Source: Fermentibacter sp964564435 (GTDB lineage: Bacteria; Fermentibacterota; Fermentibacteria; Fermentibacterales; Fermentibacteraceae). From it: 64,000 nt of DNA. Of this stretch, positions 16,726-24,980 are shown one piece after another. The DNA is taken from NCBI GenBank assembly GCA_964564435.1, contig CAZMAT010000007.1, positions 58,089 through 122,088 of the forward strand, written 5' to 3'. A model generated the notes under the pieces. It was not told the origin of the DNA. It worked only from the letters and a program-made list of their open reading frames with translations, and made no database searches. A program made the position numbers and the translations under genes. The number at the start of each line of letters is the position of its first letter. Position 1 is the stretch's first letter.

Positions 16726-17420
16726 CCGAAGATGATCCGCTCGACCGTCTCCGTGGAGGAGAGGTCCGGAAGCACGGCATCCGCCCCGCACTCCTCGAGG
16801 GCCTCGACACCGTACGGCCCGGTGGCCACGCCGAGGGTCCGCAGGTTCCAGTCGCGCCCGCAGGACACGTCGTGAGGCGTATCGCCGACGATCCATGTGT
16901 CGGCCGGGCTGGAGCGCCGGCCGCACACCGCCTCGGCCATCCCGAGCGCGTGGGGTATGAGCTCCCTCCTCATCCTGCCGCACTCCGCGAACGCGCCGAA
17001 CCTGAAGTACCGGTCTATGCCGCAGGCCGCGAGCTTGAGGAACGCACCCTCCTTCCAGTTCCCCGTGAGGAGGCCGAAGCACGCATCCTCCCTGCGGGTG
17101 AGCAGGTCGAGCAGTTCGTTCACACCCCCCAGCACCGAGGCGGGCCATCCCGCCGAGAGCCTGCCGGCGAGGTTCCTGATGTAGGCCTCCCGGACCCGCG
17201 ACACCAGGTCGTCCGACGGTGCGAGGCCGTTGGCGGAGAGGCCGTCCTCGACGATCAGCCTGTCCGTCCTGCCCGCGAACTCGACTCCCTCGAAACCCCG
17301 CTCGATGCCGAACAGGTCGGACATCGCCGCGTCGAGCGAGGCCATCCCCGCTCCCCTGGCGGAGATGAGCGTCATGTCGACATCGAGGAGTATCAGCTTC
17401 AATCGTGTTCTCCGATGCAT
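16722..17420 (-). CDS. HAD-superfamily hydrolase (phosphatase)
   Basis: About 232 residues. Motif I LLDVDMTLIS supplies the nucleophile and acid Asp, motif II is LLTGN, a Lys in NWKEGAF is near the expected motif III, and motif IV is IVGDTPHDVSCG. The helical cap lies between motifs I and II, as in phosphoglycolate phosphatase-like enzymes. ATG at 17420 is chosen, but a TTG at 17400 just after GGAGAACACGA would place the first Asp closer to the N-terminus, as usual in the family; an in-frame ATG at 17459 is also possible. It heads the minus-strand operon that ends at 12820. Confidence 0.82.
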   Translation of the reverse strand: MHRRTRLKLILLDVDMTLISARGAGMASLDAAMSDLFGIERGFEGVEFAGRTDRLIVEDGLSANGLAPSDDLVSRVREAYIRNLAGRLSAGWPASVLGGVNELLDLLTRREDACFGLLTGNWKEGAFLKLAACGIDRYFRFGAFAECGRMRRELIPHALGMAEAVCGRRSSPADTWIVGDTPHDVSCGRDWNLRTLGVATGPYGVEALEECGADAVLPDLSSTETVERIIFG

Positions 17421-17569
17421 CGAGGCCGAGCCGGAAGATAGCGCGGCGCCACGCCCCACGGAAGCCGCCCGGCGGTGCCCGGCCTAGCCTCGGGCCACGC
17501 CATGGCTTATTCTAGAGCCAGGGTGGTCGGCGCGTCCCGCGCCCGCAGGCAATCCGCAAAACGGGAGGA

Positions 17570-19228
17570 ATGATGATCTTCCAGGACAGACTGGCAGGTT
17601 TCCTGTCTTCGCGCGGGGGAGTGGTCATGACCAACATCCCCCGCCCCGAGATGATCATGGAGTGCGTCAGGAACAGGGAGGCCTCCGTGGCCGCCTGCGG
17701 CGCCCTCGCCACGTGGACCCGCCCCGAATCCACGGGCCGGAGCCCCGAGGACACGCTCATCGTCAAGCGGCCCTCGAGCGCCGGCAACATAGACTGGTCC
17801 AGCCCGAACTGCCTCCCGGTCGACGAGGAGACCTTCGACATGGTCCTGGAGGACGCACTCGCGGCCTACGGGGCTTCCCCGAAGCTCTACGTGACCGACA
17901 GGCTCGTCGGCTCCGACCCCGAATGCGCGCTGCACGTGAAGACCGTCTCCAACAAGGCGCTCACCACCCTGTTCACCTACAACATGTTCCGCCCCTTCGA
18001 CGAGAAGGTGCTCGCAGGCAGCATCTTCAGGGACAGGCCGTTCACCCTCGTCGTGGTCCCCGACCGCAAGCTCGATCCCGCCAGGTACGAGGGCAGGCTC
18101 CGCATCGACCCGAGGCTGGGCCACACCTCGACGATGATGATCGGGATGGACTTCGACAGGAACATCGGCGTCGTCTTCGGCTCGGCCTACTGCGGCAGCG
18201 TGAAGAAGCTGATCTTCACCGTCATGAACTACGTGCTGCCCCTGAACGGCATCCTGTCCCTGCACTGCAGCGCCAACGAAGGGCCGAAGGGCGACTCCGC
18301 CCTCCTCCTCGGCCTGTCCGGAACCGGCAAGACCACCCTGTCGGCCGATCCCGAGAGGGCGCTCCTCGGCGACGACGAGCACGCCTGGACGGACAAGAGG
18401 ATCAGCAACTACGAATACGGCTGCTACGCCAAGCTGATCAACCTCAACCCGCGCAAGGAGCCCGAGATCTACCGGGCCTGCTTCCACGAGGCGCCGGTCG
18501 AGCAGCACGGCGCCATAATCGAGAACGCCATGATGTATCCCGACGGGACGTTCGACCTCGACGACGAGCGGTTCACGCCCAACTCGAGGGGCTCCTTCCC
18601 CCTGACGTTCCTTTCGAACGTCAAGGAGCCGCCCGTCTCGGGGCACCCCGGCACGATCCTGTTCCTCACCGCCGATGCCAACGGCGTGCTGCCTCCGCTC
18701 GCTGAGCTCACCAGGGGCCAGGCCATGCTGTGGTTCCTGATGGGCTACACCAGCAAGCTGGCGGGAACGGAGGCAGGGATCGTCGAGCCGAAGAGCACCT
18801 TCTCGCGCTTCTTCGGAGCGCCGTTCATGCCCCTCCTGCCGGACATCTACGCCGGCATGCTGGGCGACAAGCTCGACAAGCACGGCACCTCCGTCTATCT
18901 GGTGAACACCGGCTGGAGCGGCGGTCCCTACGGAGTCGGCAGGAGGATGGACATCACCCTCACCAGGGCGATGGTCTCGGCCGCCCTCTCGGGAAGGCTC
19001 TCGGACGTGTCCTTCACGGCCGATCCGTTCTTCAGGGTGATGGTTCCCGACTCCTGCCCGGGCGTCCCAGACAGCTCGGTTCTGAAGCCCGAGAACACCT
19101 GGGCCGACGCCGCCGCCTATCGCGAGAGGGCGGGAAGGCTCGCCTCGGAGTTCGCTGCGAAGTTCAGGAAGTCATACGGGGACAAGAATCTGGATGCCAG
19201 CATCGTGGAGGCCTGCCCGGGGCTCTGA
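17570..19228 (+). CDS. pckA: ATP-dependent phosphoenolpyruvate carboxykinase
   Basis: 552 residues. It interconverts oxaloacetate + ATP with PEP + CO2 + ADP, acting in gluconeogenesis or as a CO2-fixing, ATP-forming step in anaerobes. Kinase-1a motif GLSGTGKTTLSADPE, metal motif LLGDDEHAW and the substrate region MNYVLPLNGILSLHCSAN identify the ATP-using class. GGGAGG ends 1 nt before the first ATG (17570); the second ATG at 17573 or a later one gives better spacing, so the true N-terminus may be a residue or more shorter. It is a single-gene unit between divergent and convergent neighbours. Confidence 0.95.
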   Translation: MMIFQDRLAGFLSSRGGVVMTNIPRPEMIMECVRNREASVAACGALATWTRPESTGRSPEDTLIVKRPSSAGNIDWSSPNCLPVDEETFDMVLEDALAAYGASPKLYVTDRLVGSDPECALHVKTVSNKALTTLFTYNMFRPFDEKVLAGSIFRDRPFTLVVVPDRKLDPARYEGRLRIDPRLGHTSTMMIGMDFDRNIGVVFGSAYCGSVKKLIFTVMNYVLPLNGILSLHCSANEGPKGDSALLLGLSGTGKTTLSADPERALLGDDEHAWTDKRISNYEYGCYAKLINLNPRKEPEIYRACFHEAPVEQHGAIIENAMMYPDGTFDLDDERFTPNSRGSFPLTFLSNVKEPPVSGHPGTILFLTADANGVLPPLAELTRGQAMLWFLMGYTSKLAGTEAGIVEPKSTFSRFFGAPFMPLLPDIYAGMLGDKLDKHGTSVYLVNTGWSGGPYGVGRRMDITLTRAMVSAALSGRLSDVSFTADPFFRVMVPDSCPGVPDSSVLKPENTWADAAAYRERAGRLASEFAAKFRKSYGDKNLDASIVEACPGL

Positions 19229-19252
19229 TCCCGGATCGCTCTCTGATGCCCG

Positions 19253-19288
19253 GCCCGGCCTGTCCGGTTTGATTCGGACAGGCCGGGC
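19253..19288. terminator. Bidirectional hairpin terminator after pckA
   Basis: A 13-bp perfect stem (GCCCGGCCTGTCC with GGACAGGCCGGGC) and a 10-nt loop lie directly between pckA and the convergent gene that ends at 19289. Confidence 0.75.
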
Positions 19289-19759
19289 TCATCTCCGCCT
19301 CTTCCCGGAGGCGGGCAGCAACGGCGGAGGCGCGACCGGATCTCCCGCCAGGAGGAGCGCGAGCGAAACCAGCAGGGATGCGAGCCGGGGACTGCGGGGC
19401 CTCCCCTCGAGAACCGCCAGCTCCTCCGGGGGGAGGCAGTCGAGCGTGTCCAGCGGGGGTCTGGCGAGCGGATCCGCGCGCAGGCCGGGGCATGCCAGCG
19501 TCACCAGGGCCCTGGGGACCATCCTCCCGGAAGCATCGGGGACGACCGCCAAAAGATACTCGCACCCGGCCGACGCCATGTCCTCGTAGCCCGCACCCGC
19601 ATCCGGCCAGGGCCTGACGAGGGCTCTCCGCCCCGACGGCAGGAGCAGGTCGTAAGCGCCCTCCGCCCCGGGCTGCCCCGGCCAGGTCCATGACGGGATC
19701 CCGAGGCCGCGGAGCCAGTCCCTTGCGTCTCCGGCGGCTCTTCCCCCGTTTGCGGGCAC
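19289..19759 (-). CDS. Hypothetical protein, about 156 aa
   Basis: No family recognised. The middle, AYDLLLPSGRRALVRPWPDAG and CEYLLAVVPDASGRMVPRALV, has alternating strands reminiscent of a small nuclease-like or restriction-endonuclease-like fold. The C-terminus has one hydrophobic segment (LASLLVSLALLLAGD) and a Lys/Arg tail. The start is GTG with GAGAGGGGGG 5 nt upstream. The coding sequence is very Gly/Pro/Arg-rich, so some doubt about its reality remains, although it fills a gap cleanly between a terminator and gcvT. Confidence 0.45.
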   Translation of the reverse strand: MPANGGRAAGDARDWLRGLGIPSWTWPGQPGAEGAYDLLLPSGRRALVRPWPDAGAGYEDMASAGCEYLLAVVPDASGRMVPRALVTLACPGLRADPLARPPLDTLDCLPPEELAVLEGRPRSPRLASLLVSLALLLAGDPVAPPPLLPASGKRRR

Positions 19760-19843
19760 CCGTCCCCCCTCTCATTGCCCCGGGAGGGGGCCGCTAGTAG
19801 ATTCGGCAGAGTTTTTCCATATGCTTCAGGGAGAAGATAACCT

Positions 19844-20941
19844 ATGGACAAGGAAACCCCACTCTACAGCAGGCACGTGGCCCTCGGGGCCCACATGGAG
19901 CCGTTCGCGGGCTATCTGATGCCGATCCGCTACGGCAGCGTCATCGAGGAGCATCTCGCAGTCAGGAGGGGAGTGGGCGTCTTCGACCTCTCCCACATGG
20001 GCGAGTTCAGGGTCCGCGGGAAGGGTGCGAGGGAGTTCCTCGACGGCCTGCTCACCAACAACGCCGACGTCGAGCCGGGCAAGGCCTTCTACAGCGCCAT
20101 GTGCTACCCGGATGCCGGCATCGTCGACGACCTGATCGTCTACAGGCTCGCGGACGACGATTACCTCATGGTCGTCAACGCCTCCAACATCGACAAGGAC
20201 TGGGCCTGGGTCACCAGCCACGCCGGGACCTGCGACGTGAGGATCACGAACGAGAGCGACGAAACCGCCCTGGTGGCCATCCAGGGCCCGAAGGCGCAGG
20301 AGCTGGCATCGAGGCTCACGACCGAGAACCTCGACGCCATCGCCTATTACGCCCAGGTGCAGGGGAAGGTCGCGGGATGCGGAGCCGTCATCGCGCGCAC
20401 AGGCTACACCGGCGAGGACGGGTTCGAGTTCTACGTCCAGGCCTCCGACGCCCCCGCCGTCTGGGATGCCGTGATGAAGGCCGGGCAGGATTTCGGGATC
20501 GTGCCGGTGGGCCTCGCGGCGAGGGACACCCTCAGGCTCGAGGTCGGGTACGTCCTCTACGGGAACGACATAGACCATTCCACCTCCCCGCTCGAGGCGA
20601 AGCTCGGATGGGTCGTCAAGCTGGCCACCGACAAGGATTTCGTTGGCCGCGACGTCCTGAGGCGCCAGAAGGAGGACGGCACCTCGCGTCTGCTCGTGGG
20701 GCTCAAAGTGGAGGGGAAGGGCATCATCCGCCACGGCACCGAGCTGTACCAGGGCGGCCGCAGGGTCGGAGTCGTCACCAGCGGGAGCATGGCCCCCGCC
20801 CTGAACACCGCAGTCGGGCTCGGATACGTAGAGAAGGGGCTCTCGAAGGCCGGCACCGCACTGGAAGCCGATATCCGGGGGCGCAGGATCCCCGTCAGCG
20901 TCTCGAAGACCCCCTTCTACACCGCCGGCACCCGCCGGTAA
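19844..20941 (+). CDS. gcvT: Glycine cleavage system T protein (aminomethyltransferase)
   Basis: 365 residues, the family's usual length. GVGVFDLSHMGEFRVRGKGA and NASNIDKDWAWV near the folate site, the GYTGEDGFEFYV segment and the C-terminal GVVTSGSMAPALNTAVGLGYV are standard GcvT motifs. The protein transfers the aminomethyl carbon of glycine to tetrahydrofolate, releasing ammonia. GGGAGAAG precedes the ATG. It is the first gene of gcvT-H-PA-PB; no serine hydroxymethyltransferase or Lpd gene is in the window. Confidence 0.95.
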   Translation: MDKETPLYSRHVALGAHMEPFAGYLMPIRYGSVIEEHLAVRRGVGVFDLSHMGEFRVRGKGAREFLDGLLTNNADVEPGKAFYSAMCYPDAGIVDDLIVYRLADDDYLMVVNASNIDKDWAWVTSHAGTCDVRITNESDETALVAIQGPKAQELASRLTTENLDAIAYYAQVQGKVAGCGAVIARTGYTGEDGFEFYVQASDAPAVWDAVMKAGQDFGIVPVGLAARDTLRLEVGYVLYGNDIDHSTSPLEAKLGWVVKLATDKDFVGRDVLRRQKEDGTSRLLVGLKVEGKGIIRHGTELYQGGRRVGVVTSGSMAPALNTAVGLGYVEKGLSKAGTALEADIRGRRIPVSVSKTPFYTAGTRR

Positions 20942-20966
20942 CAGGCTTCCCGGAAGGAGCGCAGGA

Positions 20967-21353
20967 ATGAGCAGCATTCCCGGAGATCTGAAGTACACGA
21001 AGAGCCACGAGTGGGTCAGGCGCGGAGCCGACGGCACCCTGACCATGGGCATCACCGACCACGCGCAGGAGCTGATGGGCGAGATCGTGATGGTCGAGCT
21101 GCCGCCCCAGGGCGGGGACCTCCGCGCGGGCGACAGCACCGGCGTGCTCGAGGCGGTCAAGACCGCCGAGGACTTCTTCGCCCCCGTCGACGGCAAGGTG
21201 GCCGAAGCCAACGCCGCCCTCGAGTCCGATCCCGGCCTCGTGAACAGGGACTGCTACGGAGAGGGCTGGCTCATCAGGATCAGGCCCGCCGACGCCTCCC
21301 AGTTCGACGCTCTCCTCACCCCCGCCCAGTACGGGGAGATCGCGGGGGAATAG
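20967..21353 (+). CDS. gcvH: Glycine cleavage system H protein (lipoyl carrier)
   Basis: 128 residues. The lipoylated lysine sits in GVLEAVKTAEDFFAPVDG, and the KSHEWVRR N-terminus and VNRDCYGEGWLIRI C-terminus are typical. It shuttles the aminomethyl group between P, T and L proteins. GGAAGGAG lies upstream of the ATG, 25 bp after gcvT. Confidence 0.95.
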   Translation: MSSIPGDLKYTKSHEWVRRGADGTLTMGITDHAQELMGEIVMVELPPQGGDLRAGDSTGVLEAVKTAEDFFAPVDGKVAEANAALESDPGLVNRDCYGEGWLIRIRPADASQFDALLTPAQYGEIAGE

Positions 21354-21360
21354 GCGCCAG

Positions 21361-22707
21361 ATGAGCAGATTCACTTCGATCCTCGGTGCCGACAGGCGCC
21401 GGATGCTCGACACCATCGGCATAGGGTCGGTGGATGAGCTCGTCTCCGCCGTCCCGGCAGAGAAGAGACTGGGCCGCAGGCTCGATCTCCCATCTCCGGC
21501 AAGCGAACTCGAGCTCACCAGGGAGGCTTCCGCCCTCGCGGAGCGGAACCGGGCGGCAGGCCTGGTCTGTTTCGCCGGTGCAGGCGCCTACGACCACTTC
21601 ATCCCCTCGGTGATCGACCACATCCTCCTGCGCAGCGAGTTCTACACCGCCTACACGCCCTACCAGGCCGAGGTGAGCCAGGGCACGCTGCAGTGCATAT
21701 TCGAATACCAGACCATGATTGCCAGGCTCACGGGCCTCGACTGCGCCAACGCCTCCATGTACGACGGGGCGAGCGCGGCCGCGGAGGCCGCCCTCATGGC
21801 CATGCGCGCCACGAAGCGGGACAGGGTGGCCGTGCCGGCCTCCCTCAACCCCGGATACCTGGCCGTCATCGAAACCTATCTCGCCCAGGGCGGATTCGGG
21901 ATCGTCCGCATCCCCCTCCTGCCCGACGGAAGGCTCGACATGGCCGCCGCAGCCGGGCTCCTCGAAGGATGCGCCGCGCTGATGGTGCAGCAGCCCGACT
22001 TCCACGGCATCGTCCAGGACCTGAAGGCCGCCTCCGAGGCCGCGCACGCCGCAGGCGCGCTGCTCGTCGCAGTCACGGATCCCGTGGCCGCCGCGGTGCT
22101 CGAGTCCCCCGGAGCCGCAGGGGCCGACATCGCGGTGGGCGAAGGCCAGAGCATGGGAGTCCCGCTCTCCTTCGGGGGCCCCTACGTCGGCTTCATGGCC
22201 TGCCGGAAGGACCTTGTCCGCAACATGCCCGGGCGCATAATCGGCCGCACGGTCGACAAGGCGGGGCAGACCGGATACGTCCTCACCCTCCAGACACGCG
22301 AGCAGCACATCAGGCGCGAGAAGGCCACCAGCAACATCTGCTCCAACCAGGCCCTGATGGCGCTCGCCAACACCGTCTACCTCTCGCTCGCCGGAGAGAG
22401 CGGCTTCAGGGAGACATCTCTGCAGTGCCACTCGAAGGCCGTCTACCTCGAAGGCCGGCTGGCCGGCATCGAAGGCGTCAGGAGGGTGTTCACGGCTCCT
22501 TTCTACAGGGAGTTCGTGCTCGAGTATCCCCTGGATGCCGAAATCCTCGTGCGGAAGGCCGCCGACAGGGGCTACCTGGCCGGGGTTCCGGTGCCGTCGC
22601 TCGGGAGGGGCGCTCTCCTCACCGCGGTGACAGAGAAGCGCACGAGAGCCGAGATGGACGGGCTCGCAGGAGCCCTGGCGGCGATCTGCGGGGGAGGTGC
22701 GGCATGA
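21361..22707 (+). CDS. gcvPA: Glycine dehydrogenase (decarboxylating) subunit 1
   Basis: 448 residues, the N-terminal half of the split P protein. Typical pieces are FAGAGAYDHFIPSVIDHIL, YTPYQAEVSQGTLQCIFEYQT and LTGLDCANASMYDGASAAAEA. It forms an alpha2beta2 complex with GcvPB and decarboxylates glycine. The stop overlaps the gcvPB start by 4 bp. Confidence 0.95.
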   Translation: MSRFTSILGADRRRMLDTIGIGSVDELVSAVPAEKRLGRRLDLPSPASELELTREASALAERNRAAGLVCFAGAGAYDHFIPSVIDHILLRSEFYTAYTPYQAEVSQGTLQCIFEYQTMIARLTGLDCANASMYDGASAAAEAALMAMRATKRDRVAVPASLNPGYLAVIETYLAQGGFGIVRIPLLPDGRLDMAAAAGLLEGCAALMVQQPDFHGIVQDLKAASEAAHAAGALLVAVTDPVAAAVLESPGAAGADIAVGEGQSMGVPLSFGGPYVGFMACRKDLVRNMPGRIIGRTVDKAGQTGYVLTLQTREQHIRREKATSNICSNQALMALANTVYLSLAGESGFRETSLQCHSKAVYLEGRLAGIEGVRRVFTAPFYREFVLEYPLDAEILVRKAADRGYLAGVPVPSLGRGALLTAVTEKRTRAEMDGLAGALAAICGGGAA

Positions 22708-24164
22708 CCGAAGGCACGATCTTCCACGAGAGCTGCTGCGGCAGGAGGGGCATGGACCTGCCCGCCCTCGACGTCCCCCGGGCCGATCCCGCAGCCACTT
22801 TCGGCACCGACGCCCTCCGGAAGGGGGCCGTCGGCCTCCCCGAGGTGAGCGAGTCGCAGACCGTCAGGCACTTCGTCAACCTGAGCGCCCTGAACTTCCA
22901 CCTCGACAAGGGGATGTACCCGCTCGGCTCCTGCACGATGAAGTACAACCCGAAGCTCAACGAGGACATCGCCAGGCTCCCCGGCTTCGCCGGCCTCCAC
23001 CCCCTGGCCCCCGCGGAGCTCTGCGAGGGCGCCCTCGAACTGATGGAGGACCTGGGCCGGTACCTGTGCGAGATCACCGGCTTCGACGCGGCCACTCTCC
23101 AGCCGGCCGCAGGCGCCCACGGCGAGATGACGGGCCTCCTCCTGATGCGTCACTGGCACCTCGGGAGGGGTGACACCGGCAGGCTCGAGATCCTGATGCC
23201 CGACTCCGCCCACGGCACGAACCCCGCGTCCTGCACCCTGGCGGGCTTCCGCACCGTGAACGTGAAGTCGAACGCGAAGGGCGAGGTCGACATAGACGAC
23301 CTCCGCTCCAAGGCGGGGCCGGCCACGGCAGGGCTGATGCTCACCAACCCCAACACTCTCGGCATCTTCGAATCCGGCATCGGGGAGATCACCAGGATCG
23401 TCCACGAGGCCGGCGGCCTGTGCTACATGGACGGCGCCAACATGAACGCCCTCATGGGAATAGCGCGACCGGGCGACATGGGGTTCGACGTCTGCCACCT
23501 CAACCTGCACAAGACCTTCTCCACGCCTCACGGCGGCGGCGGGCCGGGCTCCGGCCCGGTGGCATGCAGGCAGAGCCTCGCGAAGTATCTCCCCGACCCG
23601 GTCGTCGTCAGGACGGCGGAAGGCAGGCCCGCGCTGGGCAGGGCAAAGGCCTCGTTCGGGCGCATGCTGGCGTTCCACGGGCACTTCGGCGTGCTGGCCA
23701 GGGCCTGGGCATACATCAGGACGCTGGGGCCCGACGGCCTCCGCGAGGCCTCCGAGACGGCGCTCCTGAACGCGAACTACCTCAAGGCCCTGCTCAGGGA
23801 GGCCTTCGACATCCCGTACGACGACGGTCCGTGCATGCACGAGTTCGTCATATGCGGCGAGAGGCAGGCCAGGAAGGGCGTGAAGACTCTCGACATGGCC
23901 AAGAGGCTCCTGGACTACGGGTTCCACGCTCCGACAGTCTACTTCCCCATGATAGTCCACGAGTCCATGATGATCGAGCCCACCGAGACCGAGAGCCTCG
24001 AGTCCCTCGACGCCTTCGCGGAGGCCATGCTCTCCATCGCGCGCGAGGTCGACGAGAAGCCTCATCTCGTCACCGACGCACCCTGCGCGACCCCCGTCCT
24101 CAGGCTGGACGAGGTCAGGGCCGTGAAGGAACTGGAAGTCGTGGAGGGATGGGAGAGCTCGTAG
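22704..24164 (+). CDS. gcvPB: Glycine dehydrogenase (decarboxylating) subunit 2, PLP-binding
   Basis: 486 residues. The PLP-binding lysine is in NLHKTFSTPHGGGGPGSGP; YPLGSCTMKYNPKLNED and SAHGTNPASCTLAGF are diagnostic for the C-terminal half of the P protein. Split P subunits are common in anaerobes and thermophiles. The next small gene starts inside its last codons (ATG 24149). Confidence 0.95.
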   Translation: MTEGTIFHESCCGRRGMDLPALDVPRADPAATFGTDALRKGAVGLPEVSESQTVRHFVNLSALNFHLDKGMYPLGSCTMKYNPKLNEDIARLPGFAGLHPLAPAELCEGALELMEDLGRYLCEITGFDAATLQPAAGAHGEMTGLLLMRHWHLGRGDTGRLEILMPDSAHGTNPASCTLAGFRTVNVKSNAKGEVDIDDLRSKAGPATAGLMLTNPNTLGIFESGIGEITRIVHEAGGLCYMDGANMNALMGIARPGDMGFDVCHLNLHKTFSTPHGGGGPGSGPVACRQSLAKYLPDPVVVRTAEGRPALGRAKASFGRMLAFHGHFGVLARAWAYIRTLGPDGLREASETALLNANYLKALLREAFDIPYDDGPCMHEFVICGERQARKGVKTLDMAKRLLDYGFHAPTVYFPMIVHESMMIEPTETESLESLDAFAEAMLSIAREVDEKPHLVTDAPCATPVLRLDEVRAVKELEVVEGWESS

Positions 24165-24592
24165 GGGAGCATCCCGCCCCCGTGCTGGAATGGACGGCGC
24201 ACCCGGCCAGGGAACGTCCCCTGGCCGCTGCCGTCCTCGTCGTTATAATGCTCGGTGCCTCCGTGTTCGCCGCCCGGTTCGGGAACGGCCCCTGGTGGGG
24301 CATCCTGGGCTTCGGCCTGCTGGCGCTCTCGATGTGGAGCTTCTTCCTGCCCACCAGGTTCCGCATGGACGGAGCGGGCGTCGAGAAGAAGTCGGTCTTC
24401 GGCACGGAGAAGCGCACCTGGAGAGAGATCAGGAGCTTCACGACGGATTCCCGCGGCATGCTCCTGAGCCCTTTCCCCAAGCCGACGCCCCTGGCCAAGT
24501 TCAGGGGCCTGGCCGTCCAGTTCGCCCCGGGCGGCAGGGAGGGTGTCGTTGCGTTCGTTCGTGACAGGTTCGCTGGAAAGCCTGCAGGGTGA
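24149..24592 (+). CDS. Small two-helix membrane protein with PH-like cytoplasmic domain
   Basis: 147 residues. Two hydrophobic segments (about 25-42 and 48-64) are followed by FRMDGAGVEKKSVFGTEKRTWREIRSF, resembling bacterial PH-like (bPH2) domains of membrane proteins. The ATG lies within gcvPB, preceded by GTGGAGGG, and the gene overlaps the following one by 50 bp. The tight packing argues that it is real. Function unknown. Confidence 0.6.
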   Translation: MGELVGEHPAPVLEWTAHPARERPLAAAVLVVIMLGASVFAARFGNGPWWGILGFGLLALSMWSFFLPTRFRMDGAGVEKKSVFGTEKRTWREIRSFTTDSRGMLLSPFPKPTPLAKFRGLAVQFAPGGREGVVAFVRDRFAGKPAG

Positions 24593-24980
24593 CGGGGCCG
24601 GAGAGGACTTCAGCGAGCTCTCTGCGCGCATAGCCCGAAAGATCGTGGAGCGCCAGCTCACGGTCCCCGCCGTGGTCCTGCTCGAGTCCGTGAAGCCCCT
24701 CTCGTTCCTGGGCAACCAGATGCTCATCTTCCTGGATCCGATGGTGAGCCTCGTGGTCGATTCGAAGGATTACCAGAAGTTCGTCAGGATGATTGAGGAC
24801 CGCGAGAACGTCGAGAAGCTGATCTGCGCGATAGAGGACGAGAACGCCCGCGATTCCGCCGCGAGGGACGCCCTGAGGGCATCCCGGAAGGGCGGGCGGC
24901 GGCGGTTCTCATGGTTCCGGCGCGGCGAAGGCCGCGGGGATCCGAAGGGAGACGGCATTGGCCGACAAGGAGATAACTAG
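24543..24980 (+). CDS. Conserved-looking hypothetical protein preceding MutL
   Basis: About 145 residues starting at GTG 24543 (or GTG 24561). The core LTVPAVVLLESVKPLSFLGNQMLIFLDPMV reads like an amphipathic or peripheral membrane segment, followed by a charged helix and a basic Arg/Lys/Gly-rich tail. It overlaps the upstream gene by 50 bp and the MutL gene by 23 bp, so the three are translationally coupled. No function can be named. Confidence 0.6.
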   Translation: MSLRSFVTGSLESLQGDGAGEDFSELSARIARKIVERQLTVPAVVLLESVKPLSFLGNQMLIFLDPMVSLVVDSKDYQKFVRMIEDRENVEKLICAIEDENARDSAARDALRASRKGGRRRFSWFRRGEGRGDPKGDGIGRQGDN

